Assembly (NCBI GenBank): GCA_024362935.1
Contig: JANCRA010000004.1
Span: 19,414,621 to 19,478,620 of the forward strand
DNA from: Setophaga petechia
Lineage: Eukaryota > Chordata > Aves > Passeriformes > Parulidae
DNA length: 64,000 nt
Direction: 5' to 3'
Under the pieces are notes generated by a model. That model was not told where the DNA came from. It searched no databases and was given only the letters and a program-made list of their open reading frames with translations. The stretch's first letter is position 1, and each line of letters begins with the position of its first letter. Shown piece after piece: positions 11,871 through 22,293 of the stretch. Both the position numbers and the translations under genes were made by a program.

Positions 11871-13740
11871 TAGGCTGCCATCCCAAGCTTGGAGAGTGCT
11901 GGGTTCAAAATTAAATCCCAGAAATCTGGAAGATGCCAATGATTTTACCTCGAGTGATTTGAGTTTAAAAATCTTACTTCAGTTGATGAATGACAGGCAC
12001 CCACTCAAAATGAAAGGTCTTTGTTGTATATGTATGTATGTTTGCATGTTCCCATCACATTTTTCTTCTTCTTCAAATGTCTTAATTGTTCTCTTTATGC
12101 CATTGTTGCTGCAGTTGCAGCCCCTTTGCAAGCCTTCCTTGCTGCTAAAGCTCCTGCAAACACCAGGCAAGAGAGTGTAGTTTTGAAGTGGTTAAACGAG
12201 TGAAAAATAATTTGCAGGGACAAATACATAAGTTTTTTTTAAATGTGGATTTTTATGGTACTGTCATACAACCATTCACCGTTGAAGTTAAGTGTTTTTT
12301 TAATACCATTACTGAACTGCTGAAATGGATGCTAATATAGCTTGGAGTGCTAATGTCAAATCCTGGTAATAAAAAAGACAGACTGCTGAATGAAATAATT
12401 TCAAGTAAAAAATAGAACAAAAGTGCTCTCACTCTCGCTCTACACTTTTATTGAATTGGGACTGACTGAGCCAATTGCTTTAGAAGTCTGTAAAACACAA
12501 TTACTAGTGAGCTGACTGACCCAGCAGTGCCCCTTCTGTGACAGAACAGACTAAAAAGGCTGCAGAATTAGTGCTGTTCCCCTATCTGGCTATCAGACCT
12601 GAGAGACATCCAGTGCAGGATCAGTTATCATTCCTCCCAGGGCCCCTCCTCATGAAATCCTGGTTCTCAGTCTTTCATAATATATAATATATGTATTGTA
12701 GATATATCTGTGTGCATCTTCATCTTGAAACAAGGGGTCATTTACCATCTGAGAGGGAATCCAAGTTCTCTTTCTATCCATTGTACTTTTACATCCTTAT
12801 CTAATAACATAATGTATGTCTTTCAGTACACGCATCAACAGGCACACATACCTTTGGTCTATTTTTATTTCTGCATATTGTGTGTAAAACACAAAACTAC
12901 AACCTAACGTTTACAGGCAGCAAAATTAACTATGTCCCATTTGTATTTTCTGTTGTAAGTGGCTGAACTGTAATTACTTTCTTTATTCTGGCATAACAAA
13001 GAAAAGGAGAGAGGGAGGAAGAGGGAAAGAAAGGGGAAAAACTGTATTGAACTGGAAATGTGAAACACTTTTCCCTAGATAATAAAATAAGCAATAAAGT
13101 TTGTAAAGCACTGAAAAAAAATTTCAGTTACATTGGAAATAACAACTTATAAACTCTATAATTTACATTTTGTGTTTTAGACTCTTATAGTTTGACACAG
13201 ACATACAGCTTGGGACTTTCTTACCCCTCTTTGTTCAAAAGAAAAAAAAAAAAACAGAGTGACATCAAAAAATATCCTCTAATTACAATCTTATTCTTTC
13301 CTTCTCTTCCCCTCTTTTCCCTACACAAAACAAACCATTTTACATTTATTCACAATGCCAACAAAGTCCTGCAATTCTCCTTTATGGGAGCATACATTTC
13401 TGGCAAATCTAAAACCCTTTCATTTCTCTTCCAGGTCCATTTATATGAAGCTTGAAGGTGCCTCATGGCAAGAATGTTAAATTATTTCTTAGACAGATCT
13501 TTTACAGCAATGCTATTCAGGGCAAGCTTAAATGTGAAATAGACTCTTAATTAAAAAAATAATTAAAAAAATAATTTAAAAAATAGCTTTCTTAGCACAT
13601 GGCAAACTGCTCATTTAAAAGATGTTGCTTGAAAGTAGGAAGCTCTACAAAAAGCCTTAGATTTTTTTTAGAAGCAGTGGGCTTAAAACTGTTGTCAGGA
13701 AATATCCAGTGTTTGCCATTAAAATTTTAACTTGTTATGA

Positions 13741-13821
13741 GCCATAAGAGGTATCTCACCTGAGATATTCCTATGTTACCTCAGGTCCCAAAAGACCATC
13801 TGAGGTACCTCTAGAGGTACC
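13741..13821. repeat. Cluster of nested palindromes
   Basis: It contains a perfect 18-base palindrome GGTACCTCTAGAGGTACC (13804-13821). It also contains inverted partial copies of ACCTCAG / CTGAGGT around a short spacer (13780-13807) and a TATCTCACCTGAGATA hairpin at 13752-13767. The GAGGTA unit recurs in both orientations. It could be the remnant of a small foldback element, with no recognised family. Confidence 0.6.
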
Positions 13822-14591
13822 ATTAGAGAACATTTTATGCGTACGTGCTGGACGTGAATGAGTGGTTTCTACTGAGGTACTGCAGCATAGCATCACAAAT
13901 ACTGGTACATGATGTGTGGCACTGCTTGCCTGAAGAGACAAAGGATAGCAAACTTCTAGTACTGCTAGTCAGGATTAAGGGGTAGTAAAAAGCTGTACAC
14001 AGTGCACTTGCAGTACCTACACAGTGCTCTCTTCCTTGACACTGTGGAGCACTTAATTCTCTTTCATAATTCTGTGTGTCTTCCTTCAGGATCACTCTGA
14101 GATAAGCAGAAAGCAGTATTTTTAGCTTTACCACTAATATTTTCTAAATGAACAGTATATCTCTGAAACTATGGGCTCTACTTCACAATTTTGCTTTTAC
14201 TCCCTGTCATATTTGCTAATGACTAGCAGCTTGTATAATCATAAAAAACGTTCCAGGTTTAGACAAGTTGGATTTTGAGTTTCTTTTCCCCAGAGCCCAT
14301 AAATTGACAACTGTTTTTGAGTACCATATTTTACTATGATGTATTTCAGTGGAAAATTCTCCTGTCTCACCTGCCTCAGTAGTCAAAAAGCAATGGAATA
14401 GAAATCCAAATGATCTTTAACATACTGATCACCTGCTACATAATTCTACTTCAAAATGCATTTTGAAATGTCAACCTCTATCTAGATATACCACCAAAAC
14501 AGGCACACTATCATTTAACAATGTGTTATAGCTATTTTGAGGCATGTACATATGGCAAATTTTCCCTCTTTCAGGTTTGTTTGGGTTTTTT

Positions 14592-14650
14592 TTGTGTGTG
14601 TGTGTGTGTGTGTGTGTGCTTGTTTGTTTGTTTGCTTGTTTGTTTTCATT
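14592..14650. repeat. (TG)n then (TTTG)n microsatellite
   Basis: About 25 bases of TG repeats are followed by CTTG/TTTG units to about 14645. The open frames crossing it on both strands are low-complexity artefacts. Confidence 0.9.
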
Positions 14651-16975
14651 CATAAGACTTGCCTCACCAATTTTCTTACTCACATTAATTCGTATATGTC
14701 CCAACACAGTCACTCAGTTCATGTTCCAATGAATGAAACAGCTCAAATCTAGGGGAAAGAGCAGCATCGTCATTATGGGGAAAAGAAAATGGTCTCAGCT
14801 ATTAATAAGCTTTGGTCAGGATATAAGAGCTGATGAAAAGTTTACTTCTTGAATTTAGAGTTTATCTTTTCAAACAGACATGCACAGCTGACAAATGAAT
14901 GGATCATGATAGTATGTATGACAGCATTTACCTGCCTGTCTCTGTCCTTCACTGAAAGCTGTAAATCCAAAGGGCAATAATAAATTTGTTTCCCTCACTG
15001 TTCATTAGTTCTCCCCAGACTCCTGCACCTGAGAGTGTGCAGTGTCTTGTTCAACCCAGAATTTTGGATGCAGTGTCCTGGTGTTATCTTCTATCTGTAA
15101 ACTACAGCTTCTTTCACTGTAGCAGAAATCTTATAACCTTCTACTCTTTAGTATAAAAAAACAGCTAGAGGCTTTCCCTGCAGGAACTTATGTGGGTAGA
15201 TGTTTTATTTAACCCACTTCCAAAAGACTCTAGGGAAGATGCGACATCTTCATAAATGGTCAACAGCTTTACATTTACCCAGATGAATGGAAAATAATTG
15301 TCTCCCACCCCCTGGAAAATTTGTGGTTCTTCCAGTATTTTCTAGGAACCTAGGGGCAACCAGGATAGTATGATAGGCTGTCATGTTCCCTGTCCTGTCT
15401 TCCCAGATAACCTCATTCATCAAACAGAAAACACACAGAACTTATGCAGGAAACTTGGACAAAACACATTAAATACTTACACTATTTGTCACAATAAGTA
15501 CCAGGCAAAAATATTGCTCAATACATGTTCTGCTTTTGGCTAGTCTTTTCAATGTTTTACTTATGCTTCCCACCTATGTTAATCCTGGTGTAGCAGTTTG
15601 TTTAAATAAACTTTTCAGGTCACTGAAAATATCTTGGCTCGTTTGCAAGTTCATATAAAAATGAGGCTTCTTGAACTGCATAAAAAAATGTATTCTCCCT
15701 CTCTTAGTGACATAATTTTGTATACCAAAGCAGAACAAGAAAATGTAGACAGCAAGTTGTTTTAAAAAACAACCACCACCTCCAATTCAAATCCCAAATA
15801 AATGACTGTATATAGTTGGAAAAAACTCCCTCCACACCCGAACTGATGCTTCGATATTTGCTCACATAAGTACACTCATGCTTCAATTTTTTAATTTTCT
15901 TTCAAATTTAAAAATCTTATTTAAAATCTACTTAAACATCTTATGAAGACATTTTTATATGCATTCTAGTTTTAATTCTGCTTCTACTGTTCACATTGGT
16001 GAGTATGCAATATGACAGGCAGTCTGTGTTCAACATGACTACTCATGGAAGAGGTTAGATCAGTAGATCTGTGTTAGGGGTGGCACAAAATGTTTCTTTA
16101 TGATGCAGCTTCTCTTGGGTAAGGAAGAGTTATGTGACCATTAGCAATGACACACATCTTAGTGTCTCTGCAAGAGAAAACCTAATGGTTCATTCAATTG
16201 TATTGGATATGCAGCTAGTCTCTTTGTGAACTGCATCATGTCCAGAAACAATAGTACAGGTGTAAAATGTATTTATATTTTTTAAAATGTATCAGATACA
16301 ATTTTTGTCTCTTTACAAATGGTTCATCAAATACACAATATCTTAAAACTGGATTTTCTTGTTCTTATTGGAGGAAATTCAAGTTGTATGTAATAGCTAA
16401 TTATATTTGGGGAACACAGTAATAATTATCATGGACTGATGCAAAGTCTTACATTTCTTGGAGCTAGAATTGAGACCATTTATGGAAAACAGTTCTCTAA
16501 AAAGTTATTTACAGAAGATTCCAAGCCCAGTAGGATGATTGTGTCAAGGAGGTGATAACAGGAGGCAGGTAACAGATTTCTCACATCTTCACCTCCCTTG
16601 ATAATGTTTGCAGTGGCTCATCATAGGTAACTGATGTTAATTTATTCAAGCACACCTGTATAAGGGCCGGAAGTCAGGTAACCAGACAAAAAGTATCTCT
16701 CTGCTTTTTCCATACAGCTACCCAGAGGCCCATATCTGCACAAATTTAGTTCTGGAAACATCAGCAGGTTTTAATAAACTACCTACAGATGTCTTGCTCC
16801 ATACAAATCAAGGAGTTTACGTTTTTAAATCTGGACTGATTTAACTTGCAATCAAATGGCATGATCACACTTGGCATCAATAGTTGCCTCATATTTATTT
16901 ATAAGTCACCCTGAGCAGATATTATTTTGTTTTAAAATTTATTCATGGGGGTCAATTACCTTTCCCATGTTGTGG

Positions 16976-17028
16976 AACACACACACATGCACGCACACAC
17001 ACATGCACATGCATATGCACATGCATGC
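16976..17028. repeat. (CA)n / CATGCA microsatellite
   Basis: ACACAC runs interrupted by ATGCAC and ATGCAT units, alternating purine and pyrimidine almost throughout. It abuts the first copy of the duplicated ~95-bp segment. Confidence 0.85.
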
Positions 17029-17118
17029 TCAGTTTTTGAGAAAACTTAAACCTAAATGACAAACCTGAGTAATGAATAGTCCTACTTAAGTAGCAGACAG
17101 ACAAAATGAAAAGTTTTG
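17020..17118 (+). repeat. Dispersed ~95-bp duplication, copy 1
   Basis: It begins CATGCATGCTCAGTTTTTGA and ends AAAATGAAAAGTTTTG. It matches 19983-20076 in the same orientation with about five substitutions and one 4-base indel (a repeated CAGA). No terminal inverted repeats, poly(A) tail or coding content are visible, so a local segmental duplication is the simplest reading. Confidence 0.85.
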
Positions 17119-17641
17119 GTTTGTTCTTCTGAACAGGTACATTGAAAATTAATTTATTTTCCATACTTTGAGAGAAAGGAAAACATAGTCACCTATTGTT
17201 TTTAATGTTGTGTCCTAGCTTAGCTCCTTATTTAAACTGATTTTAATAGTGTCAATACTGAGGTGCAATGGCAGTTGAAGTCCAACTGAGAAGATGGCTC
17301 TATTTCTCTTCCAAAAAAAAAAAAAAAAGAGTTTCTCAGCAAGACCTAATGAAGGCAAAAAGTCCACCTACCACCTGTTTCATCACTGGTTTTGACCGTA
17401 AAATTCTTGGCTCTCATAGGTGAGAAACCAAAATGAAGCCAACCACTCTGAGTTGCACCTTTCAGACCTCTACTTCAGACTTAGATGAAACTCTGGCATT
17501 GCTGTCCCATTTGGTCAGGAAATAATTCTTCCCTCCTCCCATCCACGTCTCATCCACTGTTCAGGATCATTCTCTGAGCGGCTGTACCCTGTGCCGACCT
17601 CAAGGCTTATCTACACCCATCTCTTTCTAACGACAACTCAG

Positions 17642-17730
17642 TGTGTGCTGGGATAAAACTCATAGCTGAGGCTGGGAAAGAGATCCCAGGGCAATCTGAC
17701 TACTGTGGCCACTGGGCTTCTCACTTGCAG
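17642..17730 (+). other. Possible antisense exon (consensus splice sites)
   Basis: A consensus donor CTTGCAG then GTAAGA (GT at 17731-17732) follows 89 bases that begin after CTAACGACAACTCAG, which offers a branch-point-like CTAAC, a pyrimidine-rich stretch and an AG acceptor. One frame is open across it. The sequence is richer in G and C than its surroundings. No known protein is recognised, so a noncoding antisense transcript or chance is likely. Confidence 0.2.
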
Positions 17731-18754
17731 GTAAGATCTTCTCCGACTCCAGAGAGAATTCAGTCCGCAAGGGCAAATAATTCCATTCAAATGGTCAGTC
17801 CTCAAGGGAATGTATCTTCTTCCCATCTCTTTTCCATTTAAAAAGTTACTTGAAAAGATGTCTTTCCATTCAAAAGGAGGCTTATGACATTGTTTCTGAC
17901 AAAATTTTTAATATTGCCTCTTTTCCTATTTATTCTCCATTGTCTTTTTGCAACAAGACTTTGACTGAACATCATGTCTTCAGAAGAAAGGACATCTGAA
18001 GTAAATACAGGAACAGAAATGGATGAACAGCTATTTGGGAAGTGGTTGTTGAAGTATGGAAGAAAAAGTGGTTTACTCAAGTCTAGTGCTTCTAGGTAAA
18101 GAAGTCAGAAAGACTACTCTGAGGAAAAGACCAAAAAATCCAGGCACTAAGGGTGATTCAATGAGTGACACTACTTGTAACTCAGAAGAATGATGAAAAT
18201 AGGTGCTTTTAAAAATATTTAGGCTAAACAGAGCTTGACTATTGGAAAACAATAGTGTTTAATTTTTAGAAGGGATAACAGTATTTTTGGGTATTTGATA
18301 GTAAGGAAAAGAAGTCTTACTTTGCTTCACTTCCTCCTGAATTGAAAAAAAAACACATGCAAGTGAGACTCTAAAATCTTCTGGTGATCTTGACCATAAT
18401 TTGCAACGATTAGCACTGGTTGGCCAAAGATCTCAGTGGATATTCCAATACTGCAGGCAGAAGGATATTTATGCCGGTGTTGACCTTGGAAGGAATGATG
18501 CAGAAATGATAAACGTAGATTTGGTCAACCTTAGCACAAATTGCTACATGATGCTTTCTGCAAAGGCAGGGTTTGCAGCTCTGACACAGATAAAACCCCT
18601 CTGTTGTCCAAGCAGCACTGCTTTTTCTCCTGATGCGATATGCTGCCTCTGGTAACTAGCAGTCTGTATCACAACCCCTGCTTTCCAAAGCCCCTTTTAT
18701 AGTAGCTCCACCCGCCGTCAACAATTTGGGGCTTTGTGTATGTACAAGGGGGAA

Positions 18755-18777
18755 TATTTGATTAACCTTTGATTAAC
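18755..18777 (+). promoter_or_regulatory. Paired TTTGATTAAC motifs
   Basis: Two adjacent copies of TTTGATTAAC, the second as CTTTGATTAAC, which resembles the known TCF/LEF recognition core CTTTGAT. They lie next to a relatively GC-rich unique block (18600-18745). Function is inference. Confidence 0.25.
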
Positions 18778-19414
18778 TAGAGTTGCATTGGAAAAGGACT
18801 TAAGCCAAATCAGATGCCTCTAAAGGAAACAAAAATAATCAGCCAGTGTTATCCATCTCCACTTAATCTTGTATTTTATTATAGAACATAGCTGGAGTTG
18901 TGAGTTTTAGATATGTAACTAGTTATAGTAGGATTAACAATGTAATTAATATAATGCTAGTAATTGGTTTCATAAAATGACAAAAAAAAAAGGATAAAAA
19001 ACTTCACAAGACTGAAAGCTATGGAATAGTTAGAACTCTGATTTCATTACAGAGATTGTACTGGAAGTACTGAAAAAAAAAATTCATTTTAATTTTCAAA
19101 GCAAAGGCACTCCAACTAATCAAAGATTATATGACTCATAGGACAAGCAAATCACTGAAACTTTTGTAATGAGTGCAAAATGGGATACAAATCCATTTCA
19201 AATATTATCCATGAGTTATTATTGTGTGCTGTAGGTAGCTAACCCTTATTTCTCATACAGCAATTGTTAACAAAACACTCCTGAGTTTTTAAGTGAAATT
19301 GATTTAAGTGGCCAGAAGAAGTTCTCACTTTGCGATCCCATTAATCTAATTATCTAGTTATCTTTTTGGTGGTTTTCATAATCTGAAAAGCTGGGAACTG
19401 CATATACTCTCTCT

Positions 19415-19655
19415 CTCGAAAAAAAGAAGAGAAAAATATACATATTCAAAAAGATGATGAGAAAAAAAACCTAAAAAAAATTTAATGGAAAAATTTAGGG
19501 GAGTAATTAAACAGTTTGCAAAAGACCCCCAAACAAACAAACAAACAAAACAAAGAAGCAAACAAACAAAAAAATCACTCCCACAACATAAACAAAAAAA
19601 ACCAACCCAAACACCCCCCAAAAAATAAAAAAAGGGGGCAGGGGGAGAGAATACA
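19415..19655. repeat. A-rich low-complexity tract with (AAAC)n
   Basis: It is predominantly A on the plus strand, with AAAC/CAAA units in the middle and a C-rich then G-rich end near 19605-19650. The apparent minus-strand Cys/Phe/Leu-rich frame through it is an artefact. Confidence 0.85.
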
Positions 19656-19982
19656 TTGATTTAACTTTTACTTCCTAGTTTTTTTTTAACAAAACTGCCA
19701 GGTTTTGGACAAAGTATTAGAAAATGTTACTTAAATCTTTCATTTGCTTTCTTTGACATACTGTACATATGCTTTCATTTCTGCACATTTCTAGACATTG
19801 CACTTCTAGATAAAAATGGATAGCCCAGGGAAGTTTTGTATATCTTTCTTGCTCAAGTATCTAAAAGAATTATCATGAACTATGAGAGAATTTCCTGGTT
19901 CTTTAATGGCATTTCCTGACTACTGTTATGAATCAAAACTGACAAACAACTAATAAAAATTAGTAGGGCACACACATTGTAC

Positions 19983-20076
19983 CATGCATGCTCAGTTTTT
20001 GAGGAAACTTAAACCTAAAAGACAAACCTGAGTAATCAATAATCCTACTCAAGTAGCAGACAAAATGAAAAGTTTT
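19983..20076 (+). repeat. Dispersed ~95-bp duplication, copy 2
   Basis: Second copy of the segment at 17020-17118, about 2.96 kb away and in direct orientation. A short CACACA stretch precedes it (19970-19976), as a longer CA repeat precedes copy 1, so the duplicated unit may have included part of that microsatellite. A GAATTTTT tandem array follows directly. Confidence 0.85.
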
Positions 20077-20126
20077 GTTTTTGAATTTTTGAATTACCTT
20101 TGAATTTTTGAATTTTTTGAATTACA
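20077..20126. repeat. (TTTTTGAA)n short tandem array
   Basis: About six imperfect copies of GAATTTTT, including a duplicated block ending GAATTAC, directly after duplication copy 2. Confidence 0.85.
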
Positions 20127-20950
20127 GGATCATTAAAGAATATAATATGCAAGAAAATCTTTTGCCCCAGGTGCAGCACACAACTGAACCATATTCTGAA
20201 TGTTACTAATGGAATGATGTAAGAAGAGGGCCTTGTCCATTACACAAGTCAAAATGATATGCAAATAATAATTTTATCTTTAAATTAGCAGCCTGCAATT
20301 TAAGACACTAAATCAGTTTTTTATTTCCTGTTTCTTTCAATAAGCTTAATAGTAGTATCCTATGTATACCACAAAAAATTCAAAATGTGCCCTATATGCA
20401 GGTTCTTGTCTTGGAAAATTTTTATGCATGTTGTCACAGTCACTCTTAGAATATCTAAAACTTTACTATGCTAACTTTATTATTACCTTGATCTTTCAAT
20501 GTATTATGGTTTAAATTTAATACACTGCATAAAGTTCCACATTCTAAAGCTAATCAACTCTTGTATCACATGCTCAATTCAAAGCTGTTTTGTGGAGTAC
20601 ATGACTGATTTTTCATAATTCATTTAAGGAAACAGGCTGACTAAACCAAATTCTTGACTAACAAAGATTATGATTTCAGGAACTGAAAGGGTTCACACAT
20701 CTAAGCTTAGAATAGATTTTGCCACTGCTTCACATACTTCCCTTGTCAAATTCAAGACTCATAAAACTTGTCAGCACACAGCAAGAAATTGAGTGTTAAT
20801 TTAGATCTACCTGCTTTGTATCTAGTATTTTAACCTACTGAAATGCAAGCTTCCTAGATTGTCCCTCTTAGGTGTTTTGAACTTATATTCTTATATTTGT
20901 TCATATTTTTCTGTTTAATGGATTTCATAAATGATAAGAGAAGACATGAT

Positions 20951-20982
20951 ATATTTAGGGACGGAATGCCATCCCTAAATAT
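20951..20982. repeat. Perfect hairpin with 11-bp arms
   Basis: ATATTTAGGGA (20951-20961) and its exact reverse complement TCCCTAAATAT (20972-20982) are separated by a 10-base loop. It has no T-run on either side and is not a recognised RNA gene. Confidence 0.7.
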
Positions 20983-21375
20983 TCATCAAAATAGTGAATT
21001 TTGGCTCCTCAGTATCCTTAACACGAACTTGCTTTCATTTTAAAGGATGAGAAACATTCCCTTTCAAACCACATAAATTTCAATGAAAAAATTAAAAAAA
21101 AAAATCAGGAGCTGTGTATGAAATGTTTAGCTAGTTTTAATTTCCTTCCTGTGTCTGCTGAATTTTTACAGCCTAATGAAAAAATATGAAACGCAAGTTT
21201 CACCATTACTCCATGAACCAGAGAGATTTTGTTATGTGACAGTATGATCATCAAATGAGAGAGTTGTTATCCACGACTATGAAATACCTGTGTTATCCTA
21301 TCACTTTGACAATTCCATTTGTATTACATTCTCCTCAGGAATCAAAAAGAACAGTCTATAAAAAAACCAACCAAA

Positions 21376-21391
21376 CCCCCCCCCCCCCCCC
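21376..21391. repeat. C16 homopolymer in an A/C-rich tract
   Basis: Sixteen consecutive C within an AAAC-rich stretch (21355-21420). It reads as poly(G) in gene sense and is prone to sequencing-length error. Confidence 0.9.
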
Positions 21392-22067
21392 AAAAAACAA
21401 CAAAAAAACAAACCCTAAACCAAAGAGTTTATGGACCAGCTGCTTCTGTTTAAGCCCAACTGCTTTTGTATTGATGCAGCATAGCTCAGGCATGATGTCA
21501 TCTGAAGGGCCAGCAGAATATACCCTGGTTGATCTTAAAATATGTAGGGGCGCCTTTTCTCTCTGAATGTGCATAAGTTCCACTGGTGGAGAAGGCAGTT
21601 GCTCACATGCAGAAAATAATAATGTAATCTAAATGACCATAGTGGACAGAGATGTGAGTAGCTTCTACTAAAAAAACAGACAATGATTTTCTTAATTCTT
21701 AATATTTGCTTCTCGCTACAACATAGCACTTAATTTTAAAACTTAAAAATAGTAAAGAACAACCTTCTAATGCTTCTTGTTTGCTTTTGTATGACCCTAT
21801 GAGGGTGGAAATAATTCCAGTCCTTTATTACCTATCTCCATTTTTTCATTCAACCACCCATCCACCTTTGCCCTTCTTCCTAGTTCTATGATTTGATATG
21901 CATGCAATGGAGATATTTATATTGTATATAATTTACTATATTTACTTCTTAATAGAAGATTTTCTTGTTTTAAATGTTACAGGAAGAAGAAAATAAATGT
22001 AATGAGGGCTGTAGCTTATAAACTGAAGTACAATACGCATGTTCACAGGAATATAGAAATAATGATA

Positions 22068-22073
22068 TTTATT
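22068..22073 (-). promoter_or_regulatory. Intronic AATAAA after the large BNC2 exon
   Basis: A canonical poly(A) hexamer in gene sense, about 220 bases downstream of the large-exon donor. If the donor is skipped, the reading frame continues for only five extra residues (SVNIN) before a stop. Use of this signal would then give an mRNA for a shorter BNC2 with an incomplete fourth finger and no third pair. BNC2 is known to make many isoforms, but use of this site is inference. Confidence 0.35.
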
Positions 22074-22293
22074 ATCTAAGCAGTCACTTAAGAGGATGGC
22101 CCAAGATATACCATTCTGAATGCCAAGGAACAATGAAAATCTTAAAGTGATAAATCTCTTTCAATGTAATGGGAACACAATTGTCACTTGTCATTACTGT
22201 GCATCTCTCTATTTCTTCATATACCCTAAACTGCCTATTCTTCCATAATTCAACACATTTAATAATGCAGAAAATCAATTAATATTTACTGAC

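Larger units (their letters stand above)
1476..22293 (-). other. BNC2: BNC2 intron between the large exon and the last exon
   Basis: A 20,818-base GT-AG intron with phase 2 at its boundary, splitting the codon for Arg within a zinc finger. I see no coding exon in it. Contents noted separately are the G-rich and GA tracts near 3.0-3.9 kb, a 29-bp duplication at 6.9 kb, candidate conserved noncoding blocks at 9.1-9.7 and 11.4-11.9 kb, a palindrome cluster at 13.7 kb, microsatellites at 14.6 and 17.0 kb, a possible antisense exon at 17.6 kb, a ~95-bp duplicated segment (17.0 and 20.0 kb), an A-rich tract at 19.4 kb and a C16 run at 21.4 kb. In 1680-2990, 4000-6900, 7000-9100, 9730-11000, 11870-13700, 14660-16960 and 20130-21250 I see only ordinary AT-rich unique sequence. 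Confidence 0.93.
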
